A program made the position numbers and the translations under genes. Source: Actinoplanes utahensis (GTDB taxonomy: Bacteria; Actinomycetota; Actinomycetes; Mycobacteriales; Micromonosporaceae). Taken from it: 64,000 nucleotides of DNA. Every line of letters begins with the position of its first letter. The first letter of the stretch is position 1. The notes beneath the pieces were generated by a model. The model worked only from the letters and a program-made list of their open reading frames with translations, ran no database searches and was not told where the DNA came from. Location: assembly GCF_016862455.1 (NCBI RefSeq), contig NZ_BOMZ01000086.1:56143-120142 (forward strand), written 5' to 3'. Below are positions 42,224 through 52,784 of the stretch, piece after piece.

Positions 42224-42282
42224 GGCGTCTCCTCGTTCTCGGAGAAGCCCGCACGGATGCCCCGGATCTGGGCGCTTGACAT
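42220..42282 (-). CDS. 20-aa mini-ORF coupled to the ABC exporter
   Basis: ATG at 42282 sits 4 nt after a perfect AGGAGG, the best ribosome site in the cluster. The frame reads MSSAQIRGIRAGFSENEETP and stops in a TGA that overlaps the ABC transporter ATG (ATGA). It could be a translational coupling leader, a regulatory peptide or a very short precursor or immunity peptide. It has no Cys and a basic N half with an acidic C-terminus. No homolog is known to me. Confidence 0.5.
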   Translation of the reverse strand: MSSAQIRGIRAGFSENEETP

Positions 42283-42332
42283 CAGTCCTCCTGGTCGACT
42301 CTCGGGGCTGCGTTGCTGGCCGCGCTCGGTGC

Positions 42333-43994
42333 TTACTTCGCCGTTTCCTGGGCGGCCGTGGCGGCGTACTCACGGCGGAGTTTGCGTTTGAGCACCTTTC
42401 CGGTGACACCGACCGGCACCGTTCTCGCGTCCGCGGCACGGACGTCGGCGAGCCGCGCGCGGCCCAAGCCGTCCAGGACCTCGTTGACCCGGGTCAGCAT
42501 GCCGTCGGTGCTGAAGCCGTCACGCAGGTGAACCAGCGCGATGGCACACACCTCACCGGACTCTCCGGCCGCCACCACCACGCAGTCTTCGATCTCGGGC
42601 AGGTGAGCGAGCAGGATCTCCTCGGTCAGGATCGAGTAGACGGTGCCGCCCGCGGTCTGGATCGCGTCGACCGCCCGGTCCACGTGGTAGAAGCGGTCCG
42701 CTTTGTCGCGGTAGACCAGGTCGCCGGTGGTCCAGTAGCCGTTCAGCAGGCTGCGGTAGGTCTTGTCCGAGTCGTTCCAGTAGCCGGGCGTCACGGTCAG
42801 GCCTTTCACGCCGAGCAGGCCGACCTCGTTCGTCTCGGCGAGCGTGCCGTCCGGCCGCAGCACGACGACCTCGGCGAACGACTGCGGAACGCCGAGGCAG
42901 CGGTGGGGCGTCGCGACTCCGGGAATCGTGATCGCGCCCAGCACGCCACCCCACCCCAGCTCCGAGGTGCCGAAGCCGTCCACGAAGATCGAGCCGCGTA
43001 CCGCCTTGGCGCCGACCCAGTGCCGCCCCTGCCCGACCAGCCGGGCGATGTGCGCCTGATGGGAGGCGTCACCCACACTCACCCAGCGCTCGACCTGGTC
43101 GAGGCCGCCGGCGCCGTCCTCCTGCAACGCCAGTTCGGCCAGTGTGACGGCGAAACCGACGACGATGGTCGCCCGGTAACGGGCCGCCGCGGCGGCGACG
43201 GCCCGGCCGCTGCGATCGGACATGAGCGCCAGCGGAACGCCGGACAGCATGGCGAGCAACGCGTAGCCGATCGCCGACCCGTGCGACTGCGGCAATGCGG
43301 AGAGGATCAGCGATTCCCGGTGGTCCCGGAACCTGGTCAGATGCGCCCGGATGCCCTCCATCATCTGGGCGTGCGCCCAGATGACCGGCTTCGGTGTGCC
43401 GGTGGTCCCCGAGGTGTGACAGATCAGGACGGGATCGCTCGCCGCATGCCGGAACACCGGCGGCACCGGACCGTCCTGCGGGGGGACCGTGCTGTCGATC
43501 GAGGACACCCAGAAGCTGTCGACCTCCGGCTGGAGTACGCCGGCGAGCCGTTCCAGCCGCACGTCGTCCGTCTGGAGACCGGCCGGCGTGGTCTGGCGCA
43601 GATAGGCGGCGACGATCGCGGGGTCCAGCTCGCCGTTGATCAGCACCGCGATCGCACCGAGCCGGCTGAGCGCCAGGTAGTGGATCAGGTTGTTGGCACC
43701 GTCGCGGAAGTGGACGCCCACCCGGTCGCGGGGTCCGACGCCGCGTCCGGCGTACCAGGAGCTCCACGCACCGACGAGGTCGGTCAGCTCGGTCAGGCTG
43801 AGCTGGTCGCGCGGAACCCCGCGGGCGTCGAGGACGAAGCGTTCGGCGAAGAGGTACGGCGCGTGCACGTCCGGGCTGACCCGCATGGCGGTCTCGAGCG
43901 CGTTGCCGCCGCCCACCGTCGGGTCGTCGGCGATGTCCTGGCGTACGGCGGCCGGAATGAAGGTGGATCCCACGGCGGCGCTCCTATTCGTCAT
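42333..43994 (-). CDS. AMP-forming acyl/aryl ligase (ANL superfamily)
   Basis: This 553-aa adenylating enzyme has P-loop CHTSGTTGTPKP (192-203), a substrate-pocket segment GTSELGWGG, the core motif YWTTGDLVYRD and the catalytic C-terminal Lys in GVTGKVLKRKLR. It is closer to acyl/aryl-CoA synthetases than to NRPS A-domains. In this cluster it probably activates a carboxylic acid as AMP ester and loads a free carrier protein. Its ATG overlaps the methyltransferase 3' end by 11 nt, with AGGAAG ribosome site. Confidence 0.88.
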   Translation of the reverse strand: MTNRSAAVGSTFIPAAVRQDIADDPTVGGGNALETAMRVSPDVHAPYLFAERFVLDARGVPRDQLSLTELTDLVGAWSSWYAGRGVGPRDRVGVHFRDGANNLIHYLALSRLGAIAVLINGELDPAIVAAYLRQTTPAGLQTDDVRLERLAGVLQPEVDSFWVSSIDSTVPPQDGPVPPVFRHAASDPVLICHTSGTTGTPKPVIWAHAQMMEGIRAHLTRFRDHRESLILSALPQSHGSAIGYALLAMLSGVPLALMSDRSGRAVAAAAARYRATIVVGFAVTLAELALQEDGAGGLDQVERWVSVGDASHQAHIARLVGQGRHWVGAKAVRGSIFVDGFGTSELGWGGVLGAITIPGVATPHRCLGVPQSFAEVVVLRPDGTLAETNEVGLLGVKGLTVTPGYWNDSDKTYRSLLNGYWTTGDLVYRDKADRFYHVDRAVDAIQTAGGTVYSILTEEILLAHLPEIEDCVVVAAGESGEVCAIALVHLRDGFSTDGMLTRVNEVLDGLGRARLADVRAADARTVPVGVTGKVLKRKLRREYAATAAQETAK

Positions 43995-44763
43995 CGGGCA
44001 CTTCCTCATCGGGCCCGGCCTCACCGGGCACTTCGTCGTCGGGTACGAGCTCGAGGAGTTGGTATTCGACGCCGCGTACGAGGTCGCCGGAGGTGCGTAG
44101 CACCGAGATCCGGTAGCCCGCGTCGGTCGCGAGCCGCCGCAGCAGGGCGTGGTCGCCGAGACCGCTGAAGCCGAGCAGCAGGCGGCCGTCCTCGGTGAGC
44201 CGGCCGCGCGCTTCGCTGAAGTACCGCTGATGCGCCCGGTAACCGGGGTCGAAGACCGCTTGCCGCAGCTGCTCGCGCAACTCGTCGCGGGCCGGTCGAA
44301 CCGTCGCGCCGGCGTCGGCGCCAGGATCGACGAACGGCGAGTTCCAGAAGATCAGGTCGAACCTGTCGTCCGGCTTCAGGCCGTCGAAGATGTCGCTCTC
44401 GTACACCTCGACCACGTCGGACAGGCCGTGCCGGACCGCGTTGCGCCCGGTGTTCTCGACGGCTGCCGCGCTGATGTCGGTGGCGGCGACGCGAGCGCAA
44501 CCCCGCGCCGCGGCCGTCACCGCGGTCACGCCGGCACCGCTGCCCACCTCGAGAAAGGATCCGCCGACCGGGAACGGGACGGACTCGGTGAAGAAGCTCG
44601 TCGACACGCAGTGTGTCGGCGCGAAGACACCCGGCAGCAGATCCCACTCCTGGCCGTCCAGCTGGAAGGTGGTCGGCTCGACCACCGCCTCGGCCGTGCT
44701 GCTCACCAACCACGAGCCGCGCACCACGGCGCCCTTGTTCGGGCCGGACCCGGACGAGGCCAT
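43984..44763 (-). CDS. Class I SAM-dependent methyltransferase (PrmC/HemK-like)
   Basis: This 259-aa protein has motif I LEVGSGAGVTAVTAAARGC, the acidic loop ATDIS and the catalytic tetrapeptide region FWNSPFVDP, a variant (N-S-P-F) of the NPPY motif of N-methyltransferases. An acidic Glu/Asp/Pro tail (GPDEEVPDDE) is odd. NPPY-type enzymes methylate N or O of planar amide, amine or aryl groups, compatible with an aminobenzoate-type substrate. ATG 44763 overlaps the preceding stop as TGATG. Confidence 0.85.
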   Translation of the reverse strand: MASSGSGPNKGAVVRGSWLVSSTAEAVVEPTTFQLDGQEWDLLPGVFAPTHCVSTSFFTESVPFPVGGSFLEVGSGAGVTAVTAAARGCARVAATDISAAAVENTGRNAVRHGLSDVVEVYESDIFDGLKPDDRFDLIFWNSPFVDPGADAGATVRPARDELREQLRQAVFDPGYRAHQRYFSEARGRLTEDGRLLLGFSGLGDHALLRRLATDAGYRISVLRTSGDLVRGVEYQLLELVPDDEVPGEAGPDEEVPDDE

Positions 44764-45293
44764 CACGCCTCGTTCCGATCCGCCGGCTCCGATGCCAGCC
44801 GTACGAGGTCGGCGCTCGCGAAGTTCTTCGCGGGGTCCGCGTCCATCTCGACGGTGAGGGCGAGAACCCACCGCGCGCTGTCGTCGGCCAGCAGCACCCG
44901 GGCCAGTTCGTGGGCCTCGGCGCGGGCGTCACCGGTCACGGCCACGCAGCTCACCGGGCCGGTCAGGCGATAGTCGCGGGCGATCTGGCCGAGGACGGCG
45001 GTCGGCACCACCTGGTAGAAGAGGATCGGGCTGACCCGGCCACGGTTCACGTGCTCGACGGACAGCTCCAGCGTGACCGTGTCGAAGCGCCGTGAGCAGA
45101 GGACCATGGCGACCTTGCCGCCGGCACCGTCGAGCAGATGCGGCGAGCGCGGGTCACCGAGGCATTCACGGACGGCGGCGTACACGAGAGGAGCGAAGTC
45201 GGAAACCATGAAACCGGCCAGCTTCGGCACGTCCGGGCCGCTGCGGACCTCGGCGCCGGCGATCAGGTCGACGGAGGTCAGCGACGTCGTCAT
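44763..45293 (-). CDS. Truncated beta-ketoacyl synthase-like protein (chain-length-factor-like)
   Basis: This 176-aa protein resembles only the N-terminal half of a ketosynthase (Ketoacyl-synt_2 type): SDFAPLVYAAVRECLGDP and RVSPILFYQVVPTAVLGQIA, but there is no Cys-His-His active site. Its start overlaps the real ketosynthase stop as ATGA. By analogy with chain-length factors or aryl-polyene accessory KS proteins, it may be a non-catalytic partner. The length is less than half that of a normal KS-fold CLF, so it cannot be a complete one. Confidence 0.7.
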   Translation of the reverse strand: MTTSLTSVDLIAGAEVRSGPDVPKLAGFMVSDFAPLVYAAVRECLGDPRSPHLLDGAGGKVAMVLCSRRFDTVTLELSVEHVNRGRVSPILFYQVVPTAVLGQIARDYRLTGPVSCVAVTGDARAEAHELARVLLADDSARWVLALTVEMDADPAKNFASADLVRLASEPADRNEA

Positions 45294-46411
45294 GACGCCG
45301 CCAGCAGGATCGCGGTGTTGACGCCGCCCACCGACGAGTTGAGGCTCAGGGCGTAGGGCACCTCGGCCCGCTCCGGTGTGCTGACGTGGCGCAGCGGATT
45401 CCGGGTGTCCGGCCGGTGCAGGGCCGCCGTCGGCGGTAGCACCGAGGAGCGCATCGCCAGCAGCGTGATGACCGACTCCAGGGCGCCGCTGGCCTCCAGC
45501 GCGTGGCCCGTCGTGCTCTTCGTACCGCTGACGAACACGCGCTCCGCGTGCGGCCCGAGTGCGGCGTGCAGCCCGGCGGCCTCGGCGGAATCGTTGAGCG
45601 GGGTGCCGGTGCCGTGGGCGTTGACGTAGGTGAGCTGGTCGGGACCGACACCCCCGCGGTCGAGTGCCTCCGTGATCGCGGCGGCCACGCCGGCTCCCCG
45701 CGGGTGCGGTTGCGCTACGTGGAAAGCGTCGTCGGTCATCGCCCAGCCGGCCACCCGGGCCAACGGCTGGGCGCCGCGCGCACGGATGCTGTCACCCGAC
45801 TCCAGCAGCAACATCCCGCCGCCGTCGCCGAGCAGAACACCCTTGCGGTCCTGATCGAACGGACGCAGCCGCCCGTCGACGGCGAGCGCCTGCGCGGCGT
45901 CGAAGAGGCTGAACGCCTGCCTGTCGACCACGAACACCCCGCCCGCCAGCACCGCCGCGGCGGTGCCGGTCCGGACCAGTTGCGCCCCGTGGATGATCGC
46001 GTTCGCGGCGGCGCAGCAGGCGTTGACGAAGGTACGCCGGGGCCGGCCCACGCCGAGCCGGTCCGCGACCTTCTCGGTGATCTCGGCCGGCGACTCCGCC
46101 TCCCCGGAAGGCGCACGCACCTTGGTCGCCAGCACGAGCGGAAGCTCTTCCGGGTTCCGCCAGCCGGCCATGTCGAGCGCCTGCCGGCCGCATGCGCTCG
46201 CCACCTCGGCGGTCAGCTCACCCGGCCCGGCGGTCCCGGCGCTGACCTGCTCGTTCGTGGCCGCCACTCCCGTGCGGCAGTGCGCGACGTCGAAGCGGGT
46301 GACCGGGCGGAACGCCGGTGTTCCCGAGAAGGCGCCGTCGAAGAGCGCTTCCGGTCCGAAGCCGAACGCACTGAACACGCCGTAACCGCTGACGAAAACC
46401 TCGGCGGTCAT
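45290..46411 (-). CDS. Beta-ketoacyl-ACP synthase (FabF-like)
   Basis: This 373-aa ketosynthase retains the full triad: Cys132 (NACCAAANAI), His266 (NAHGTGTPLND) and His303 (TTGHALEASGALE). It would perform decarboxylative Claisen condensation on carrier-bound acyl groups. There is no ketoreductase, dehydratase or acyltransferase in the window, so any extension product would stay beta-keto unless other enzymes act, and malonyl loading must come from primary metabolism. It overlaps the ACP stop and the KS-like start by 4 nt each. Confidence 0.9.
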   Translation of the reverse strand: MTAEVFVSGYGVFSAFGFGPEALFDGAFSGTPAFRPVTRFDVAHCRTGVAATNEQVSAGTAGPGELTAEVASACGRQALDMAGWRNPEELPLVLATKVRAPSGEAESPAEITEKVADRLGVGRPRRTFVNACCAAANAIIHGAQLVRTGTAAAVLAGGVFVVDRQAFSLFDAAQALAVDGRLRPFDQDRKGVLLGDGGGMLLLESGDSIRARGAQPLARVAGWAMTDDAFHVAQPHPRGAGVAAAITEALDRGGVGPDQLTYVNAHGTGTPLNDSAEAAGLHAALGPHAERVFVSGTKSTTGHALEASGALESVITLLAMRSSVLPPTAALHRPDTRNPLRHVSTPERAEVPYALSLNSSVGGVNTAILLAAS

Positions 46412-46713
46412 TCGTGCCCCACATCCAGTTTTCGGTTGATGAGCGCGTGCAGGCCGCTCACCGAGTCGATGTCGGTGGTCTCACCGCTGAGCTTCACCAC
46501 GATGCCGTGCCGCTCCTCCAGCAGGTGCTGGATCCAGATCGCGGTGTAGGAGTCGATGACGAGCAGTGTGTCGTCGTCGATCGTTTCCGGCAGGCCGGCA
46601 CTGTCACAACCGGACAGGATGTCGATGATCTCGTCTTTACCGATCCCCACGGTCTGCGTGGACGACTGCTGCGTTTCGCTCTCGAAAAGCGGAGAGGAGC
46701 TGTGCTCGGTCAC
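46408..46713 (-). CDS. Acyl carrier protein (ACP-c)
   Basis: This 101-aa carrier has a phosphopantetheine site in LVIDSYTAIWIQHLLEERHGI (Ser in DSY). A 25-residue low-complexity Ser/Gln leader precedes it. It is paralogous to the ACP at 54058-54315, sharing the pattern IDS-x-x-x-x-W-x-QH-x-LEER. GTG 46713 has AAAGG upstream and overlaps the ligase 3' end by 77 nt; GTG 46650 is an alternative. It overlaps the KS start, so it is probably the KS partner. Confidence 0.88.
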   Translation of the reverse strand: MTEHSSSPLFESETQQSSTQTVGIGKDEIIDILSGCDSAGLPETIDDDTLLVIDSYTAIWIQHLLEERHGIVVKLSGETTDIDSVSGLHALINRKLDVGHE

Positions 46714-48070
46714 GGATAACCTTTCCGGTCGGTGTCTCGATGAGTTTTTCCTGCAGGTAGTACCGTTTCGGGGCCTTCAGGCTGTTCAGCCGCTCCCGGC
46801 TCCATGCCGAGAGCGCCCGGTCCGTGAGCCCGTTGCGTGCCGCCACGTGCGCCTCGATCACGCTGTCGAAGGTCACGACCGCGTTGGTGACGTCGGGGTG
46901 CGCCCGGAGAACGTGCTCGATCTCCATCAGATCGATCTTGATGCCGCCGATCGCGATCACGGAGTCCGCGCGGCCGAGGATGCCGACCGCGCCGCTCGCC
47001 GCGTCGATCGCCGCGCGGTCGAACGTGCGCAGCCAGCCGCCGGAGAACCGGGCCACGCCGTCATCGACGAGGTACGGGGTCTCGTCCAGCCGGACGTACA
47101 GCTCACCGCCGGTAGCCCGGACCGTGATGCCGGGAGCCGGCCGCCCGACGGACGGCGCGGGGAACCGGCCGGTGAGATCGGCCGTCACCACGCCGGCCTC
47201 GGTCATGCCGTACACCTGGCCGAGCCGGCACCCGGTCGCCTGCTGGAACCGCTCGGCGACCTCCGGACTGGTGATCATCCCCGCGCTGGTCGCGACGCGC
47301 AGCCGCGGCAACCGGGGCAGCTCGGCGGTCTTGCCGAGCAGCTCGAAGTGCGTCGCCACGCCGAAGATGGCGGTGGGCTCGAGCGTCACGGCGGCACGGG
47401 CGATCGCGCCACCGTGCTGCGCGGACGGGAAGAGCAGGGGCAGGTTCGCCGCGAGCCCGTACAGGATTCCGCCGATCAGGCCCCAGGTGTGTATCGGCGA
47501 GCACAGGAGCAGGAGCCGGTCCGCCGGGCCGGGCATGTCCTCGATGGCGGCGTACCTGTCGATCTCCGCGTTCAGCGACGCCGCGGACCGTCCGACCACT
47601 TTGGCCCGGCCGGTCGAGCCGGAGGTGAACTGGACGAGACACACCTGCTCCGGGAAGGCGAACCCGCCGGGCAGCCGCTCGATCACCAGCTCCGCCCGTT
47701 CCGTGAAACGGGTGGTGCCGGCCGCCGCCCGCACGTGGAACTCCGGTGGGCACAGCCGGGTGAGCGAGCCGGTCTCGGCCTCGGTCAGCCGGTGGTCCAG
47801 GAGCATGGCTCGGGCATCGGCCCGCCAGACCGCCAGCAGCAGCGCGAACAGGGTGACACCGGGTACGAGCTGCACCGCGACGCAGTCGCCCGGCCGGACG
47901 CCGGCGGCCGTGAGCCGGTCGAGGCAGGTGGTGACCTCCTGGTGCAGGGCCTGCCGGCTGACGGTCTCCTCTTCGTCCACCCACACCGGCTCGTCCGCCG
48001 CCGTCGCGCACAGGCGATCGCTCAGCTCGCGTGCCGACATCACGGTCCGCGACTCCGCTGCCGGGCTCAT
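46637..48070 (-). CDS. AMP-forming acyl/aryl ligase (ANL superfamily)
   Basis: This 477-aa enzyme has P-loop FTSGSTGRAKVV (148-159), YGMTEAGVVT, the hinge region GRADSVIAIGGIKIDLMEIE and the C-terminal catalytic Lys in TPTGKVIRDR. The DSVIAIGGIKI hinge is typical of aryl-acid and acyl-ACP ligases. It overlaps the upstream adenylation gene by 1 nt (TGATG at 48070) and the downstream ACP by 77 nt, suggesting it loads that ACP. The substrate may be an aryl acid such as an aminobenzoate, by context only. Confidence 0.87.
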   Translation of the reverse strand: MSPAAESRTVMSARELSDRLCATAADEPVWVDEEETVSRQALHQEVTTCLDRLTAAGVRPGDCVAVQLVPGVTLFALLLAVWRADARAMLLDHRLTEAETGSLTRLCPPEFHVRAAAGTTRFTERAELVIERLPGGFAFPEQVCLVQFTSGSTGRAKVVGRSAASLNAEIDRYAAIEDMPGPADRLLLLCSPIHTWGLIGGILYGLAANLPLLFPSAQHGGAIARAAVTLEPTAIFGVATHFELLGKTAELPRLPRLRVATSAGMITSPEVAERFQQATGCRLGQVYGMTEAGVVTADLTGRFPAPSVGRPAPGITVRATGGELYVRLDETPYLVDDGVARFSGGWLRTFDRAAIDAASGAVGILGRADSVIAIGGIKIDLMEIEHVLRAHPDVTNAVVTFDSVIEAHVAARNGLTDRALSAWSRERLNSLKAPKRYYLQEKLIETPTGKVIRDRAQLLSAFRERNAAVVHADRGDR

Positions 48071-49596
48071 CACGCGGCCACCAGACGTTGGGTGGCGCCA
48101 CGGACGAGGTCGGTGACGGCCCGGCGGTCGACCTTGCCGTTGCTGTTGGCGGGCAACTGGCCGACCGTCAGGACGCGCCGCGGCACCATGTAGCCCGGCA
48201 GGTCGCGCACCAGTTCGGCGCGCAGCTCGGCGGGTTCACGGTCCGGGGCGACGCAGACGGCGTACAGCACCAGGGTGTCGCCCGCCTCGGGCACGGCCAC
48301 GACGACGGCGTCGGTGACGCCGGTGCTGGAGCGCAGCGCCGCCTCGATCTCGCCGAGCTCGATCCGGTAGCCGTTGATCTTCACCTGGTGGTCGGTCCGC
48401 CCGAGGAAGTGCAGGACGCCCTCGCGGGTGGTCACCCGGTCGCCGGTGCGATACCAGTGGTCGCGCGGCACCGGGTCGCCCGCCGGGCCGGAGACAGGGT
48501 GGAACCGGCCCTCGTTCGCCGCCGGATCCAGGTACCCGTCGAAGCGCTGCACACCCCGGACGCACAACTCACCGTCCGCGGCCGGCTGCCCCGTCTCGTC
48601 GAGTACGGCGTATTCGAGGCCCGGATAGGGCAGTCCGATCGGCAGCACACCGTTGGGCGTGGCCGGCCAGTCGTCGGGATTCACCGGCAGGCTGAAGTCG
48701 CTGCAGCTGATCGTCAGCTCGGTCGGCCCGTAGAGATTGCTCAGCGCGCTGCCGGGGGCAGCCGCCTTCCAGGCCCGCGCCTGCTGCCAGGTGAGCGGTT
48801 CGCCGCAGAAGAGGCTCTGCCGCAGCGACGGCATGCTGTCCGCCCGCAGCCGGCCGCCGGCCTGCGCCCTGCTGATCGCGGACGGCACCGAGAACCAATG
48901 GGTGAGTGCGTTCGCGGCAACGAATCGCACCGGTCGCAGCAGGTCGTTCCGGCTCGGCACGACCAGGGCGGCACCCGCGCCCCAGACGGCGAAGAGGTCG
49001 AACACCGAGAGGTCGAACGTCAGGTCGAAGCACTGCGAGCAGCGGGCGCTGGGGTCCAGCAGGTACCTGTCCCGGACCGTCTCCAAGAACGCCGAGACGT
49101 TGCGCTGACGGACCGGTACGCCCTTGGGCGTACCCGTCGAGCCGGACGTGAACAGCAGGTAGGCCTCGGCCTCGGGCACGTCGAGCAGGTCCGGCAGCGC
49201 GGTCGCCGGCGCGGGCGGGCCCAGCGCCGGATCCACGGTCAGCACCCGGATCCCGTCGATCCGCGGAACGTCCAGTCGCGGGTCGGCGAGCACCAGGCCC
49301 ATTCCGGAGGCCGTCATCATGTAGCTCGTCCGGCCCTGCGGGAAAGCCGGATTGAGCGGGACGACGGACTTGCCGAGGCGCTGGATGGCGAGGTAGCCCG
49401 CGTAGGCGAGCACGCTGCGCTCGGCCAGCAGGCCGATCCGTTCCGGAACGACGGGCGACTCCTCGCGGATACGCGCCGCCAGCGACTCGGCCAGGCCGGC
49501 GAGTTCGCGATAGGTGTGACGTGCGCCGTCGATCTCGAGCGCCGTCCGGGTACCGTGCCGGGCGACCGAGGCCTCGAACCAGTGGTAAAGCATCAT
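48070..49596 (-). CDS. Stand-alone amino-acid adenylation domain
   Basis: This 508-aa protein is a free NRPS A-domain without carrier: core A3 LLFTSGSTGTPKGV (147-160), A4 FDLTFDLSVFDLF, A5 NLYGPTELTIS, A7 YRTGD, A8 VKINGYRIELGEIE and A10 NSNGKVDRR. Asp at the 235 position (FDLSVFD) indicates an alpha-amino-acid-type substrate. My tentative pocket code is D-L-F-S-L-C-L-I-S-K, which I cannot match to a known amino acid. It presumably loads one of the three free carrier proteins. GGGAG precedes ATG 49596. Confidence 0.9.
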   Translation of the reverse strand: MMLYHWFEASVARHGTRTALEIDGARHTYRELAGLAESLAARIREESPVVPERIGLLAERSVLAYAGYLAIQRLGKSVVPLNPAFPQGRTSYMMTASGMGLVLADPRLDVPRIDGIRVLTVDPALGPPAPATALPDLLDVPEAEAYLLFTSGSTGTPKGVPVRQRNVSAFLETVRDRYLLDPSARCSQCFDLTFDLSVFDLFAVWGAGAALVVPSRNDLLRPVRFVAANALTHWFSVPSAISRAQAGGRLRADSMPSLRQSLFCGEPLTWQQARAWKAAAPGSALSNLYGPTELTISCSDFSLPVNPDDWPATPNGVLPIGLPYPGLEYAVLDETGQPAADGELCVRGVQRFDGYLDPAANEGRFHPVSGPAGDPVPRDHWYRTGDRVTTREGVLHFLGRTDHQVKINGYRIELGEIEAALRSSTGVTDAVVVAVPEAGDTLVLYAVCVAPDREPAELRAELVRDLPGYMVPRRVLTVGQLPANSNGKVDRRAVTDLVRGATQRLVAA

Positions 49597-49650
49597 GGCG
49601 TCTCCCAGGACGAGCCGAACGTGACAGGAGAGGGACCGGAGGCGGCGGGC

Positions 49651-51776
<2,126 letters not shown>

Positions 51777-51780
<4 letters not shown>

Positions 51781-52784
51781 ACGCGCTCCTTGCGAAGATT
51801 CCGCGCGATCTCGAGAACGACCTCAAGGTGTTTCAGGTCCTGCTCCTTCGCCGGAGTGTCCAAGATGAACGTGGCGTACCCGAGTTCGACGTAGCGCCCG
51901 AGTTCACGCCCGACCGTGGCGTAGTCGCCGACGAAGTACGGGCAGAAGGTCTTGAAGGTCTTGAAGGGATGCATCCAGTACGTGCCGTCCCGCTCGACCG
52001 CCCGTGAGAGCCGCTCGTGCCATCGCGAATCGGAGCGGGACATGGCGAGCCGGTGATTCATCCGCCCCGCGCGATCTTCCGGGAAGCGCGTGAGCGCCAC
52101 CTCCCACGCCTCGGCCGCGCTCGGCCGGGCGATCACTCCGATACGCATGCCCTGCGCGATCGTGGGATCCGCGGGAGCCTGCAGGTCGGGTCGCTCCGGA
52201 TAGACGATGCCGGTCGCGTCCAGCGCTCGGGCAGCGGCCATCCCGGCCGGCGACGAACCGGACACCAGGAACCGGGGAGCGAGGTCCGCGCCGGGCACGT
52301 CGTGCAGGCGCAGTCCGGACGCGGAGTAGTACTCGCCGTCGAAGGTGACCGGGGTGCGGGACTCGAGCAGCTGTTTCATGATCGATGCGTACTCGACCGC
52401 CCGGTCGTAACGCGCGTCGTGCGGCAGCCCTTCGCCCATCGCCTCCAGATCCGCGGTGAAGCCGCCGGCGACGATGTTCAGGTCGACCCGGCGCTGATAC
52501 AGGTGGGCCAGGCCGGACACGAACTTCGCGGCGGTGAACGGATGCATGTACGCCGCCTGAACGGCGACCAGCGGAGTCAACTGGCCCGTCACCTGGATGA
52601 TGTTCTGCGCGATCAACCACGGGTCCACCGACCTGTTGTCCGTGTAGACCAGCACACCCTCGTAGCCGGCCCGGTCACTCCACCGCGCCACCTCCCGTAC
52701 CCGCTCGAGATAGTCACGGCCGTTCTCCCGGCCGGACGGCGGACATGTTCCATAGATCGTGAGGGCGGCCGGGGTCGCGGTCAT
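51777..52784 (-). CDS. Luciferase-like flavin-dependent monooxygenase (LLM)
   Basis: This 335-aa protein has the TIM-barrel signatures of the alkanesulfonate monooxygenase/F420 LLM class: GYEGVLVYTDNRSVDPW, VAVQAAYMHPFTAAKFV, RVDLNIVAGGF and FLVSGSSPAGMAAA. Such enzymes use FMNH2 or F420 for C-S, C-C or N hydroxylation chemistry. It is tightly coupled to pabAB (4-nt overlaps at both ends), suggesting action early on the aminochorismate-derived unit or on its tethered form. The reductase partner is not in the cluster. Confidence 0.88.
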
